NCBI GenBank assembly: GCA_025869455.1
Contig: JAOZVT010000465.1
Location: 1 to 11,443, forward strand
DNA length: 11,443 nucleotides
Source: Prosthecobacter sp.
GTDB taxonomy: Bacteria; Verrucomicrobiota; Verrucomicrobiia; Verrucomicrobiales; Verrucomicrobiaceae
Direction: 5' to 3'
Made by a program: the position numbers and the translations under genes. Below the pieces are notes generated by a model that worked only from the letters and a program-made list of their open reading frames with translations, searched no databases and was not told the origin of the DNA. Positions 1 to 6,465 of the stretch are shown here, in pieces. The first letter of the stretch is position 1. Each line of letters begins with the position of its first letter.

Positions 1-713
1 ATGGCGACGCCTTTGGCCACGGTGTCTTTCCAGTTTTCCCAGGTCTCATTCATCATGCCTGCAATGAGGTCGATGTTGATGTGTTCAAAACCGAGGGTGC
101 GGGCAAAGTTGTAGGCTTTTCCGATCTCACCACTGCGGTGAGCGCGGCCATTGCTTTCCAGGATGTGATCGTCAAAATTTTCCACGCCCAGGCTGAGGCG
201 GGTCACGCCGATTTCGCGGATGCCTTCCAGTTTTTTCTCGCTCAGCGTCCCTGGTTCAGCTTCAAAAGCCACTTCCGCAGCGCCATCCCAGCTCACCAGA
301 TCCTTCATCCGGTTCGTCAGGTCTTTCAGTTGCGGCACGCTCAGGTAGCTAGGAGTTCCACCGCCGAAATAGACAAAGTGAGCTTTCCGCCCTGCGATGT
401 AAGGCTGCTGGGCAAAACGCTCCATCTCACGCATCCCAGCGTCAATGTAGGCCTTGATCTCGGCTGCGTTTTTGTCCGTATAGACCTTGAAATAGCAGAA
501 GTGGCAGCGCTTCCGGCAGAAAGGGATGTGAAAATAGACGCCTAGAGGCACATCTGTGGGGGCTGGACGTGCCAGCACGTTTTCGATCACCTGCACCTGA
601 TCCGGTTTCCAGAAGGAAAAAGGCGGGTAATTGCTGACGAAATAATTGCCCACTTCGGTCTGACTGACCTTCTTTTCAGCGGGGGGGGTGGGGGATTCCA
701 GGGTGGTGGACAT
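1..713 (-). CDS. HemN/HemW-like radical SAM protein, coproporphyrinogen III oxidase family (3' end outside window)
   Basis: Reading the minus strand from ATG at 713 gives 237 codons without a stop, so the gene continues past position 1 and only its N-terminal half is seen. The radical SAM 4Fe-4S motif CX3CX2C is C66, C70 and C73, in the context FHIPFC typical of the HemN/HemW group, followed by the SAM-binding GGGTPS at 117-122 and a later TRLSLGVENFDD stretch. Members reductively cleave S-adenosylmethionine; true HemN oxidises coproporphyrinogen III in anaerobic haem synthesis, while HemW is a haem chaperone. Classical HemN has a fourth cysteine just after the triad (CX2CXC); here that place is Y-F, so the exact role is uncertain. 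No Shine-Dalgarno precedes the ATG. It is transcribed divergently from the deacetylase gene. The family call is firm, the substrate is not. Confidence 0.85.
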   Translation of the reverse strand, partial: MSTTLESPTPPAEKKVSQTEVGNYFVSNYPPFSFWKPDQVQVIENVLARPAPTDVPLGVYFHIPFCRKRCHFCYFKVYTDKNAAEIKAYIDAGMREMERFAQQPYIAGRKAHFVYFGGGTPSYLSVPQLKDLTNRMKDLVSWDGAAEVAFEAEPGTLSEKKLEGIREIGVTRLSLGVENFDDHILESNGRAHRSGEIGKAYNFARTLGFEHINIDLIAGMMNETWENWKDTVAKGVA

Positions 714-841
714 AACAGGGGTATGAAAAGGTAACGTCCAGGTTTGTTCACTTCTACGCGATAATCGTTCAGATGAGCAAAGTATGATCCAACTCTAGCG
801 GAATGGATTTGGGGCTAATGATGGCTTTAAAAGCTAAAAAG

Positions 842-880
842 CCGCTTTTTGCATGCCTGTATTTCCATGATAAAAAGCGG
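842..880. other. Hairpin in the divergent intergenic region
   Basis: CCGCTTTTT (842-850) and AAAAAGCGG (872-880) are perfect 9-bp inverted repeats. Inside them CATG (852-855) can pair with CATG (866-869), leaving a 10-nt loop. The structure lies between the minus-strand radical SAM gene (start 713) and the plus-strand deacetylase (start 953). It could be a regulatory hairpin or an operator for either gene. It is not a classic terminator, because no gene ends here. Confidence 0.45.
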
Positions 881-910
881 TTATTGGAGCTTATCTTCAT
901 TTCCACAAAC

Positions 911-938
911 TTCACGCTTTCCTAAATTCCAGCGTGAA
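911..938. promoter_or_regulatory. Inverted repeat just upstream of the deacetylase start
   Basis: TTCACGC (911-917) and GCGTGAA (932-938) form a perfect 7-bp inverted repeat around an A+T-rich 14-nt centre containing CTAAATT. It ends 14 nt before the GTG start at 953. It could be an operator overlapping the promoter or a 5' leader hairpin; the sequence does not decide between them. Confidence 0.35.
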
Positions 939-952
939 CTAATCTCGCCGCC

Positions 953-1837
953 GTGATTTCCCAACGCATGTATCTCAGTATTTGGCTAGGCATCCTCATG
1001 GGCAGTGCAAGCTGCAGTTCAACGGACAAGAAGCCCGCAGACCTCACCGAAGTGAGGAAGGCTACTGCTGTTGATGAGGACCCGACCTTCCAGGACAACC
1101 CGCTGGCCAAGCGGAAAAATAACCCTTCCACCATGCCCAATGTCCCGCCAGCAGGGGCTAAGCTGAGCTATTCCCAGGTGAACATCACGGAGAAAGTCGT
1201 GGCGATGACCTTCGATGACGGCCCGCACCCGACTCTGACTCCGAAGCTTTTGGACATCCTGAAGGAGCGTAACATCAAATGTACCTTCTTCGTCGTCGGC
1301 AGCAATGCCAAGGCTTACCCGAACATCATCCGCCGCATCATCGCGGAAGGTCATGAAATCGGTAACCACACTTACACACACGCCAGCCTGACCAGCCGCT
1401 CAGACGAGCAAATCCGCACGGAATTGCAGAAGAGTGAGGACGCGATGGTGGCCGCTGCCAACTATCGTCCACACTTGATCCGCCCACCTTATGGCGCGAT
1501 CAACACGCGTGTGAAGCAACTGATGTTCTCTGAGTTCGGTTACTCCACCATCATGTGGTCCGTGGATCCGCAGGACTGGCGCCGCCCAGGTGTTTCTGTG
1601 GTGACTAGCCGTCTCGTCAATGGCGCTCATCCAGGGGCCATCATGCTGTCTCATGACATTCACCCGCCGACCATCGCGGCCATGCCAGCCATGTTTGATC
1701 AACTTTTGGCCAAAGGCTACCAGTTCGTCACGGTCAGCCAGTTGCTGAATATGGAGAAGGCCAACATGCCCGTGGGTGTGGTGATCCGTCCAGCGGTGCC
1801 AGTGGATGACAAAGATCCGACACCTTTACCTCAGTAA
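953..1837 (+). CDS. Polysaccharide deacetylase (NodB homology domain), probable lipoprotein
   Basis: This 294-residue protein has the five NodB motifs in order: TFDDGP (86-91), with D88 as catalytic base and D89 as metal ligand; H139 and H143 in NHTYTH, the other metal ligands; RPPYG (177-181); DPQDW (205-209); and SHDIH (233-237). The family is metal-dependent carbohydrate esterase 4 and removes N-acetyl groups from peptidoglycan, chitin-like or other amino sugars; the substrate is not predictable here. The N-terminus is a short hydrophobic signal ending in SASC (C21), a weak lipobox since position -3 is Ser, followed by a charged, Pro-rich linker, so an envelope-anchored enzyme is likely. 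GTG at 953 is preferred over ATG at 968 because it supplies the only basic residue (R5) before the hydrophobic stretch; neither has a Shine-Dalgarno. A proline-rich tail follows the domain. Confidence 0.9.
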   Translation: MISQRMYLSIWLGILMGSASCSSTDKKPADLTEVRKATAVDEDPTFQDNPLAKRKNNPSTMPNVPPAGAKLSYSQVNITEKVVAMTFDDGPHPTLTPKLLDILKERNIKCTFFVVGSNAKAYPNIIRRIIAEGHEIGNHTYTHASLTSRSDEQIRTELQKSEDAMVAAANYRPHLIRPPYGAINTRVKQLMFSEFGYSTIMWSVDPQDWRRPGVSVVTSRLVNGAHPGAIMLSHDIHPPTIAAMPAMFDQLLAKGYQFVTVSQLLNMEKANMPVGVVIRPAVPVDDKDPTPLPQ

Positions 1838-1938
1838 GTTCTGGGTTTTTACGGTTTGAGGGTACAAGATGGAGATTGGCAGCACCCTCGCTGGTGTTTA
1901 GCCTGCCTTTTCCATTTCGATATCCCGAGCCCCCAAAC

Positions 1939-3663
1939 ATGTTAGGTGACGAGTACTTCCAGCTACGCAGCCTCCTCAGCGAGGAGTTGCATACGCTTGC
2001 AGAGTTGATCCGGGATCTGGGCGGGGATACGGAATCCATCGCCATCATTGAGAACCTCATTGCTAGCCTCAAAGAGCCTTTCGTCTTTGTCGTGGTCGGG
2101 GAGGTAAACGTCGGGAAGTCCACCTTTCTCAATGCCCTGTTTGGGCAGGATTTTTCCCGTACGGGGGTCATGCCCACCACGGATAAGATCCTGTTTTTTA
2201 AACATGGCCCTGAGTTTCGCATCCAGCCGATTACCTCCACGCTGGATGAGGTCCACGTGCCCAATGATCTGCTGAAGGACTTCCACATTGTGGATACGCC
2301 CGGCACGAATTCCATTGAGAATGAGCACCAGGAAATCACGGAGCGTTTTGTCCCCATCGCGGATCTGGTGATCTTTGTCTTCAGCGCCATGAATCCCTGG
2401 GGGGCATCTGCCTGGCAGTTTCTGGACAAAGTGCACAAGAACTGGATGCGGAACGTCATCTTTGTCCTCCAGCAGTGTGATCTGCGCACACCGGAGGAGG
2501 TGCAGGTGATCACGGACTACATGGGCCAGCTCACGCGTCAGCGTTATGGCCAGGATTTCCCACTCTTCCCAGTGTCTGCCAGGATGGCCTACATGGCGCG
2601 GAATGCTGGGGAAGATCGCGAGCGCATGCTGGCGGAGAGTGGCTTCAATCAATTGGAGCCTTACATCTCCAACCTGGTCGGCCACAATGCGGCGCGGCTT
2701 AACAAACTATCCAGTACCGTCCGCCTAGCGCGTCAGTTGCTCAATCACCTGGGTGAAAGTGTGGCACAGCGCTCCCAGCAGGCTCAGCAATCTGCTGCCA
2801 TGATTCAGGAGTTCCTGACGGAGCGGGAAATGCAGGTGGATCGTACCCTCAAGAAAATCCTACCGGCGCTGGACGCTACGGAGCGTGATTACCATGAGGC
2901 CTGCCTGCGGGTGGCTGATCTGGCGGAGGATGCGCTGGCCACGAAGCACGCTTTTACCAAGGAGCCTTCTCCTGAGGATGAAGAGATCAAATCGGAGAGT
3001 CTGGACCACCGTCTGTTTCAGGATCTGCTGCAGCGCAGCGGGGATCGCTGGCGTCAGGTGGGCATCATTTTGGAGGAGGATTATCTGCAATACGATCGCT
3101 TCCTCCACTCCCAAGGGCGCGGCACCCTTTTCCCTGAAGACAGCCCTTTGCCCACGGAGGCTGACCCTGAACTGCGGCGGCTTTTTGCGGCCCACATTGA
3201 CAGTACCATCCGCCGTTTTGTGCTCGGTTTGAAACTGGATGACGCCATCGAGCCTGGGCTAAAGCGGGCACGCAAACGGGCGCGCTGGGTGCCGTGGCTG
3301 CTGCTGCCCGTCCTGGCGGCTGTGGGGGCGGCCTGGTATTTTGATGGTCCCATCGGCGCGGCTATCTCCGCTGGTGGGGGCATGCTCTTGCTGGGCTTTG
3401 CCATGCTGATCACTCAATCAGCCCTGAATCATACGCGAGGTGAGCTGATCGACCGCCTGGAAACCTCCACCATGAAGCTGCGGGACATGCTGCTGAAGCA
3501 GGTGCAGAGTGATGTGGAATCTCTCTTTGCCCGCTTCATCCCCTTGCTCCAACCAGCGCAGTTAGAGGCCAATGCGCAGGAGCAACAGCTCCTCGCCCAC
3601 ACGGAGCGTCTGGTCAGACTGACGGAGACCTTCCACACTTTCCAACGTGAAATGGCGCGGTAA
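1939..3663 (+). CDS. Dynamin-like GTPase with C-terminal transmembrane hairpin
   Basis: From ATG 1939 the protein has 574 residues. The GTPase domain is N-terminal: P-loop GEVNVGKS (54-61), switch threonines in PTTDK (80-81), DTPG (119-122) and an SA motif at 213-214 as G5. The G4 position reads QQCD (178-181) instead of the usual N/TKxD, which may alter guanine recognition or be normal for this subfamily. A long helical, Gln-rich, probably coiled-coil stretch follows (about 260-440), then two hydrophobic segments at about 450-468 and 470-492, consistent with a membrane-inserting paddle or hairpin, and a final helical segment. This order matches bacterial dynamin-like proteins that remodel or protect membranes; it is shorter than the roughly 700-residue cyanobacterial BDLP. 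The open frame extends back to a TTG at 1876, but ATG 1939 begins the conserved part. No Shine-Dalgarno is visible. It lies 101 bp after the deacetylase, and a shared transcript is possible. Confidence 0.8.
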   Translation: MLGDEYFQLRSLLSEELHTLAELIRDLGGDTESIAIIENLIASLKEPFVFVVVGEVNVGKSTFLNALFGQDFSRTGVMPTTDKILFFKHGPEFRIQPITSTLDEVHVPNDLLKDFHIVDTPGTNSIENEHQEITERFVPIADLVIFVFSAMNPWGASAWQFLDKVHKNWMRNVIFVLQQCDLRTPEEVQVITDYMGQLTRQRYGQDFPLFPVSARMAYMARNAGEDRERMLAESGFNQLEPYISNLVGHNAARLNKLSSTVRLARQLLNHLGESVAQRSQQAQQSAAMIQEFLTEREMQVDRTLKKILPALDATERDYHEACLRVADLAEDALATKHAFTKEPSPEDEEIKSESLDHRLFQDLLQRSGDRWRQVGIILEEDYLQYDRFLHSQGRGTLFPEDSPLPTEADPELRRLFAAHIDSTIRRFVLGLKLDDAIEPGLKRARKRARWVPWLLLPVLAAVGAAWYFDGPIGAAISAGGGMLLLGFAMLITQSALNHTRGELIDRLETSTMKLRDMLLKQVQSDVESLFARFIPLLQPAQLEANAQEQQLLAHTERLVRLTETFHTFQREMAR

Positions 3664-3748
3664 GGGCGTGGGTACTTCAAAGAATCTTGGGAAAGCGGAC
3701 TGTCGTTTTTAAAATCCGTCTAGTCTGTTTTAGGGGAGTAAAGCGAGT

Positions 3749-4017
3749 CCAAGTCTCTGCTTTCAATGCGGTCTGAAAGACTGCGGGACTTAGCCCAGGG
3801 CGTTTAGCCCAGGGCGTTTAGCCCTGGGTCGTTATTGGTATCCATTTCCGAATTCAGTGGCGCTCTGAAGGAGCGCGGGAGAGTGCGCTTTTCATCTCGT
3901 CCTCGCTCCACCACTCCGGCGGCCCTTCAGGCCGCATCAGTGATGAGTGTGGATTTTCCCATGACCCAGGGCTGGACGCCCTGGGCTAACTCCGGGGGTC
4001 CGTTGGACCCCAAGGCA
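3749..4017. repeat. Structured intergenic repeat, copy A
   Basis: This copy matches 6137-6396 in the same orientation, from CCAAGTCTC to CAAGGCA. It contains six hairpins: H1 3768-3784 (GCGGTCT/AGACTGC, loop GAA); H2 3808-3828 (CCCAGGGC/GCCCTGGG); H3 3860-3876 (GCGCTC/GAGCGC, loop TGAAG); H4 3919-3935 (GCGGCC/GGCCGC, loop CTTCA); H5 3965-3985 (CCCAGGGC/GCCCTGGG); H6 3995-4011 (GGGGTCC/GGACCCC, loop GTT). A 14-bp unit, TAGCCCAGGGCGTT, is tandemly duplicated at 3791-3818. Terminal inverted repeats GGACTTAGCCCAGGG (3786-3800) and CCCTGGGCTAACTCC (3979-3993) match at 14 of 15 bases. Open frames through it lack coding character. The boundaries come from only two copies, so they are approximate. 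Confidence 0.85.
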
Positions 4018-4111
4018 CCTTGGTGGTGTTCGTGGCTTTCTTGGCAGGGATGGGTTGCATGGGCCTATCGTGGTTTCCAAAAGACAGGAGGACTGATTGT
4101 GTTTTTCGCGA

Positions 4112-4136
4112 GGTTGTTATCATCAAGATAGCAACC
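4112..4136. other. Hairpin upstream of the GH67-like gene
   Basis: GGTTGTTATC (4112-4121) pairs with GATAGCAACC (4127-4136) over ten positions with one G-T(U) wobble, leaving the 5-nt loop ATCAA. It lies about 130 bp before the TTG start at 4267 and just outside repeat copy A. No T-run follows, so it is not an obvious intrinsic terminator. The rest of 4018-4266 shows no coding signal. Confidence 0.45.
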
Positions 4137-4207
4137 GACCCTCCAGCCTGGCTCGTTGTCCCGCCGTGCCCGCCTTTTCAATCGGATACTCTTTTCGGAA
4201 ACCCATT

Positions 4208-4234
4208 TTGTGATTCACACTACGTGTCTAAATA
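4208..4234 (+). promoter_or_regulatory. Possible promoter with palindrome for the GH67-like gene
   Basis: TTGTGA (4208-4213) and TAAATA (4229-4234) could serve as -35 and -10 boxes with a 15-bp spacer, slightly short. The -35 region overlaps the perfect inverted repeat TGTGA-T-TCACA (4209-4219), which could be an operator. This is the most A+T-rich stretch before the gene. The assignment rests on pattern only. Confidence 0.25.
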
Positions 4235-4254
4235 TTCACAGGCTTGCCTTTGCC

Positions 4255-4261
4255 AAGAGGA
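4255..4261 (+). promoter_or_regulatory. Shine-Dalgarno for the TTG start at 4267
   Basis: AAGAGGA sits 5 nt before TTG 4267, and an in-frame TGA at 4264-4266 rules out any earlier start. This favours the TTG over the in-frame GTG at 4285, which has no ribosome-binding site at a useful distance. It is the only CDS in the window with a recognisable Shine-Dalgarno. Confidence 0.5.
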
Positions 4262-4266
4262 CCTGA

Positions 4267-6003
4267 TTGCATCCAGCAAAGCCTGTGACTGAACTCCTCC
4301 TCATTGATACCATCGGCCCCTTCTTCCGGGGCTATGACCGCCGCGTCATCAACTGGTCCAAAATCCCCTGGGACCACGCGGGGCGGCAGGGGTCCGGGTG
4401 GTGGGAAACGGTGTGTCGTGAGCTCAATGTCATCGGTCGTCAATCCGTAAGCTGGGGGTTCAATGCGGCGTCCATTGATGACGTGACCCATCTGGCGGAT
4501 CATCCCTGGATCGAGCCCGAGGTGCGCCGTCGCATTGCCCGCTACCGCACGGAAATGCGGAACTGCTTTCAGGTGCTCACGCATGCGGGTTTGGCCGTGC
4601 ATGTGACCATGGATGTGTTTTCGGCGACGCCAGGTTTGCTCAAACGTTTGAGCATCGAACGCATGAGCGTGAACGATTATCTGCGGGGATTGCTGGATCA
4701 ATTCTTCACGGATTTCCCAGAGGTCGCCGGGATCATCGTCCGTATTGGTGAGTCAGATGGCAAAGATGTGCATGATGACTTTCGCAGTCAGTTGGTGATC
4801 AAAACTCCGGCAGATGCGCGCGAGTTTCTGACTCAAATGCTGCCTGTTTTTGAAAAGCATCAGCGGCGGCTGATCTTCCGTACCTGGACGGTCGGGGCCT
4901 ATCCCATTGGAGATCTCATGTGGCATCGGGGAACCTTTGCGGACACCTTCAAAGGCATCACGAGCAAGGCCCTGGTCGTGTCCATGAAATATGGGGAGAC
5001 GGACTTTTTCCGCTACCTTCCCCTGAACCGGAATTTCTTCCGCACGCCTTTGGCAAAGATCGTGGAACTGCAAACACGCCGCGAGTACGAAGGCTGTGGC
5101 GAGTATCCCAATTTCATCGGTTGGCTGTATGAACGCTATGCTCGCGAGCTGAAGCAGGCGCAGAATGTCATCGGCTGCATGGTCTGGTGTCAAACCGGAG
5201 GCTGGGTGCCGTTTCGCCGTCTCGCGTTCATTGATCCCGAGGCTCTGTGGAATGACCTGAATACGTATGTGACCATTCGTGTTTTTAAGGAAGGCATTTT
5301 GGTGGAGGATGCGGTGCGGGCCTTTGCCAAAGAGCGTCGGTTAGGCGATGCGGATGCTTTGCTGGAACTTCTGCGCCTTTCGGATGAGTGTGTGAAGGAG
5401 CTGCTTTATGTGGAGGAGTTTGCGCAGCATAAACTCTTCTTCCGCCGCGTCCGCATTCCCCCCATCCTCACGGTTTATTGGGGGAATATTTTTGTTAGCC
5501 ATAGCATTCGTAAGTTGCTGCGTTATTTCGTTCGTGATGCGGATGGAGCGCTGCGCAGTGCCACACGCTGCATGGATAATTTGGATCGCATGATCCCGCT
5601 GGCTGAGCGCGCGGGTGTGCCCGTAGCGGATATCGAATACATGCGGGATACCTTTGGTCTCCTGGCCCTGGCGCGTGAATATTACTTTGCTGACAATGCG
5701 GTGGATATCGAGGAGCGCATTGTCGCCGCGAAGACCGCGTACAAAGCCAAGTATAACAAACGCGGCCTACGCGCACGGTATCGGATCAAGACCGACTTCA
5801 AGCCACTGCTGCTGAATCCACGGCACCTCGGCTGGGCCATCCAGTTTCTCATGCGTCGGCAGCGTGGGTATCGTGTGGTGGATCGTTTGATCATCCTCAG
5901 TGCCCTTTCGTTGATCTATCGCTTCATCGCCGCGCGTCGCCCGCATTGGATTCCCGGCTTTGCCTCCAAGAGTGCCATGGGGGTGGACGTGGTGTTTCGC
6001 TGA
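4267..6003 (+). CDS. Putative TIM-barrel glycoside hydrolase-like protein, distantly GH67-like, with helical C-terminal region
   Basis: The protein has 578 residues and no signal peptide or membrane segment, so it is probably cytoplasmic. The first roughly 315 residues show strand-like segments ending in polar motifs, as in a (beta/alpha)8 barrel: VHVTMD (111-116), VRIGE (158-162), FRTW (204-207), VSMKYGETDF (238-247), VELQTRREYEG (266-276) and WCQTGGW (307-313). The pair 'MKY...DF' then 'ELQ..REYEG' resembles the alpha-glucuronidase (GH67) core, where 'DF' and 'EFQ..QEY.G' occur in the same order. That comparison is from memory and distant. E162 and E267/E273 are candidate acids; none is proven. 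Residues 330-578 are mostly helical with many Arg and Tyr and no family I recognise. The start is TTG 4267, supported by AAGAGGA and an adjacent upstream stop. The gene is flanked by direct repeats A and B. A role in uronic acid-containing glycan breakdown is only a guess. Confidence 0.5.
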   Translation: MHPAKPVTELLLIDTIGPFFRGYDRRVINWSKIPWDHAGRQGSGWWETVCRELNVIGRQSVSWGFNAASIDDVTHLADHPWIEPEVRRRIARYRTEMRNCFQVLTHAGLAVHVTMDVFSATPGLLKRLSIERMSVNDYLRGLLDQFFTDFPEVAGIIVRIGESDGKDVHDDFRSQLVIKTPADAREFLTQMLPVFEKHQRRLIFRTWTVGAYPIGDLMWHRGTFADTFKGITSKALVVSMKYGETDFFRYLPLNRNFFRTPLAKIVELQTRREYEGCGEYPNFIGWLYERYARELKQAQNVIGCMVWCQTGGWVPFRRLAFIDPEALWNDLNTYVTIRVFKEGILVEDAVRAFAKERRLGDADALLELLRLSDECVKELLYVEEFAQHKLFFRRVRIPPILTVYWGNIFVSHSIRKLLRYFVRDADGALRSATRCMDNLDRMIPLAERAGVPVADIEYMRDTFGLLALAREYYFADNAVDIEERIVAAKTAYKAKYNKRGLRARYRIKTDFKPLLLNPRHLGWAIQFLMRRQRGYRVVDRLIILSALSLIYRFIAARRPHWIPGFASKSAMGVDVVFR

Positions 6004-6055
6004 GGTGGGCAGGAATACGATTGAGGTGATGAAATCATTGGTCGAATCTCGGGGG

Positions 6056-6078
6056 CCAACTTGGGCGAGCTAAAGCTC
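6056..6078. other. Two small palindromes after the GH67-like gene
   Basis: CCAA-C-TTGG (6056-6064) is directly followed by GAGC-TAAA-GCTC (6067-6078). They lie 53 bp after the stop codon and about 60 bp before repeat copy B. The second, followed by GGAG, resembles hairpin H3 of the repeat in layout (hairpin then GGAG), so this may be another module of the same repeat class. There is no U-tract, so terminator function is unsupported. Confidence 0.25.
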
Positions 6079-6136
6079 TGGAGTACTTGGGCTGACCCCT
6101 TTCGATGTTTGGATGTCATGAGCGAAGGAAATGAAC

Positions 6137-6396
6137 CCAAGTCTCCGGTTGCCTCGCGGTTTGAAAGACCGCTGGACTTAGCCCAGGGCGCCTAGCCCTG
6201 GGTCATTATGGGTATCCATTTCCGCATCCAGTGGCGCTCTGAAGGAGCGCCGGAGAGTGCGCTCGGCATCTCATGCTGGCCAAACATCTCGTCCTAGCTC
6301 CACCACTCCGGCGGCCCTTCAGGCCGCATCGGGGGTGCGGGTGGTTCTTTCACATGACCCTGGGCTAAGTCCGATGGTCCGTTGGACCACAAGGCA
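6137..6396. repeat. Structured intergenic repeat, copy B
   Basis: This is the second copy of the element at 3749-4017, in the same orientation. Its hairpins are H1 6156-6172 (GCGGTTT/AGACCGC), H2 6182-6202, H3 6233-6251 (GGCGCTC/GAGCGCC), H4 6311-6327 and H6 6375-6389 (TGGTCC/GGACCA). The H5 hairpin is missing because about 14 nt are deleted, and an insertion of about 18 nt near 6270-6288 is bordered by CATCTC repeats. The inner terminal inverted repeats GGACTTAGCCCAGGG (6174-6188) and CCCTGGGCTAAGTCC (6358-6372) match perfectly. Differences from copy A in H1 and H6 preserve pairing. The 462-bp gap from 6004 to 6465 otherwise holds only short palindromes. Confidence 0.85.
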
Positions 6397-6408
6397 GGTT
6401 TGGCACAC

Positions 6409-6418
6409 CATTTAAATG
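6409..6418. promoter_or_regulatory. 10-bp palindrome before the S9 peptidase
   Basis: CATTTAAATG is a perfect 10-bp palindrome, 47 nt before the ATG at 6466 and just after repeat copy B. It is the only A+T-rich spot in this short leader, so it may mark the promoter or an operator. No convincing -35/-10 pair could be assigned. Confidence 0.2.
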
Positions 6419-6465
6419 CTCTTACGCCAAGGATCGAACGTTTGCCGCGTTCTATCTGCGTCTTC

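Noticed and set aside
81..545. Plus-strand open frame of 154 codons
   Set aside because: It is antisense to the radical SAM gene, whose FHIPFC...CX3CX2C and GGGTPS motifs are clear on the minus strand.
1876..1938. 21-codon N-terminal extension of the GTPase from TTG
   Set aside because: Pro-rich, no start signal and outside the conserved domain; ATG 1939 is simpler.
3791..3828. Tandem 14-bp units as a CRISPR or VNTR
   Set aside because: There are only two full units with no spacers, explained as a local duplication of the H2 arm within repeat copy A.
4209..4219. CRP-like site TGTGA-T-TCACA
   Set aside because: The half-sites match CRP, but they are separated by 1 bp instead of 6, so it is not a CRP site in the known sense; kept only as a generic palindrome.
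3835..4292. Plus-strand open frames of 98 and 90 codons across and after repeat copy A
   Set aside because: They are made mostly of repeat sequence, have no family resemblance or ribosome-binding site, and the same region in copy B is broken by indels, so the frames are not maintained.
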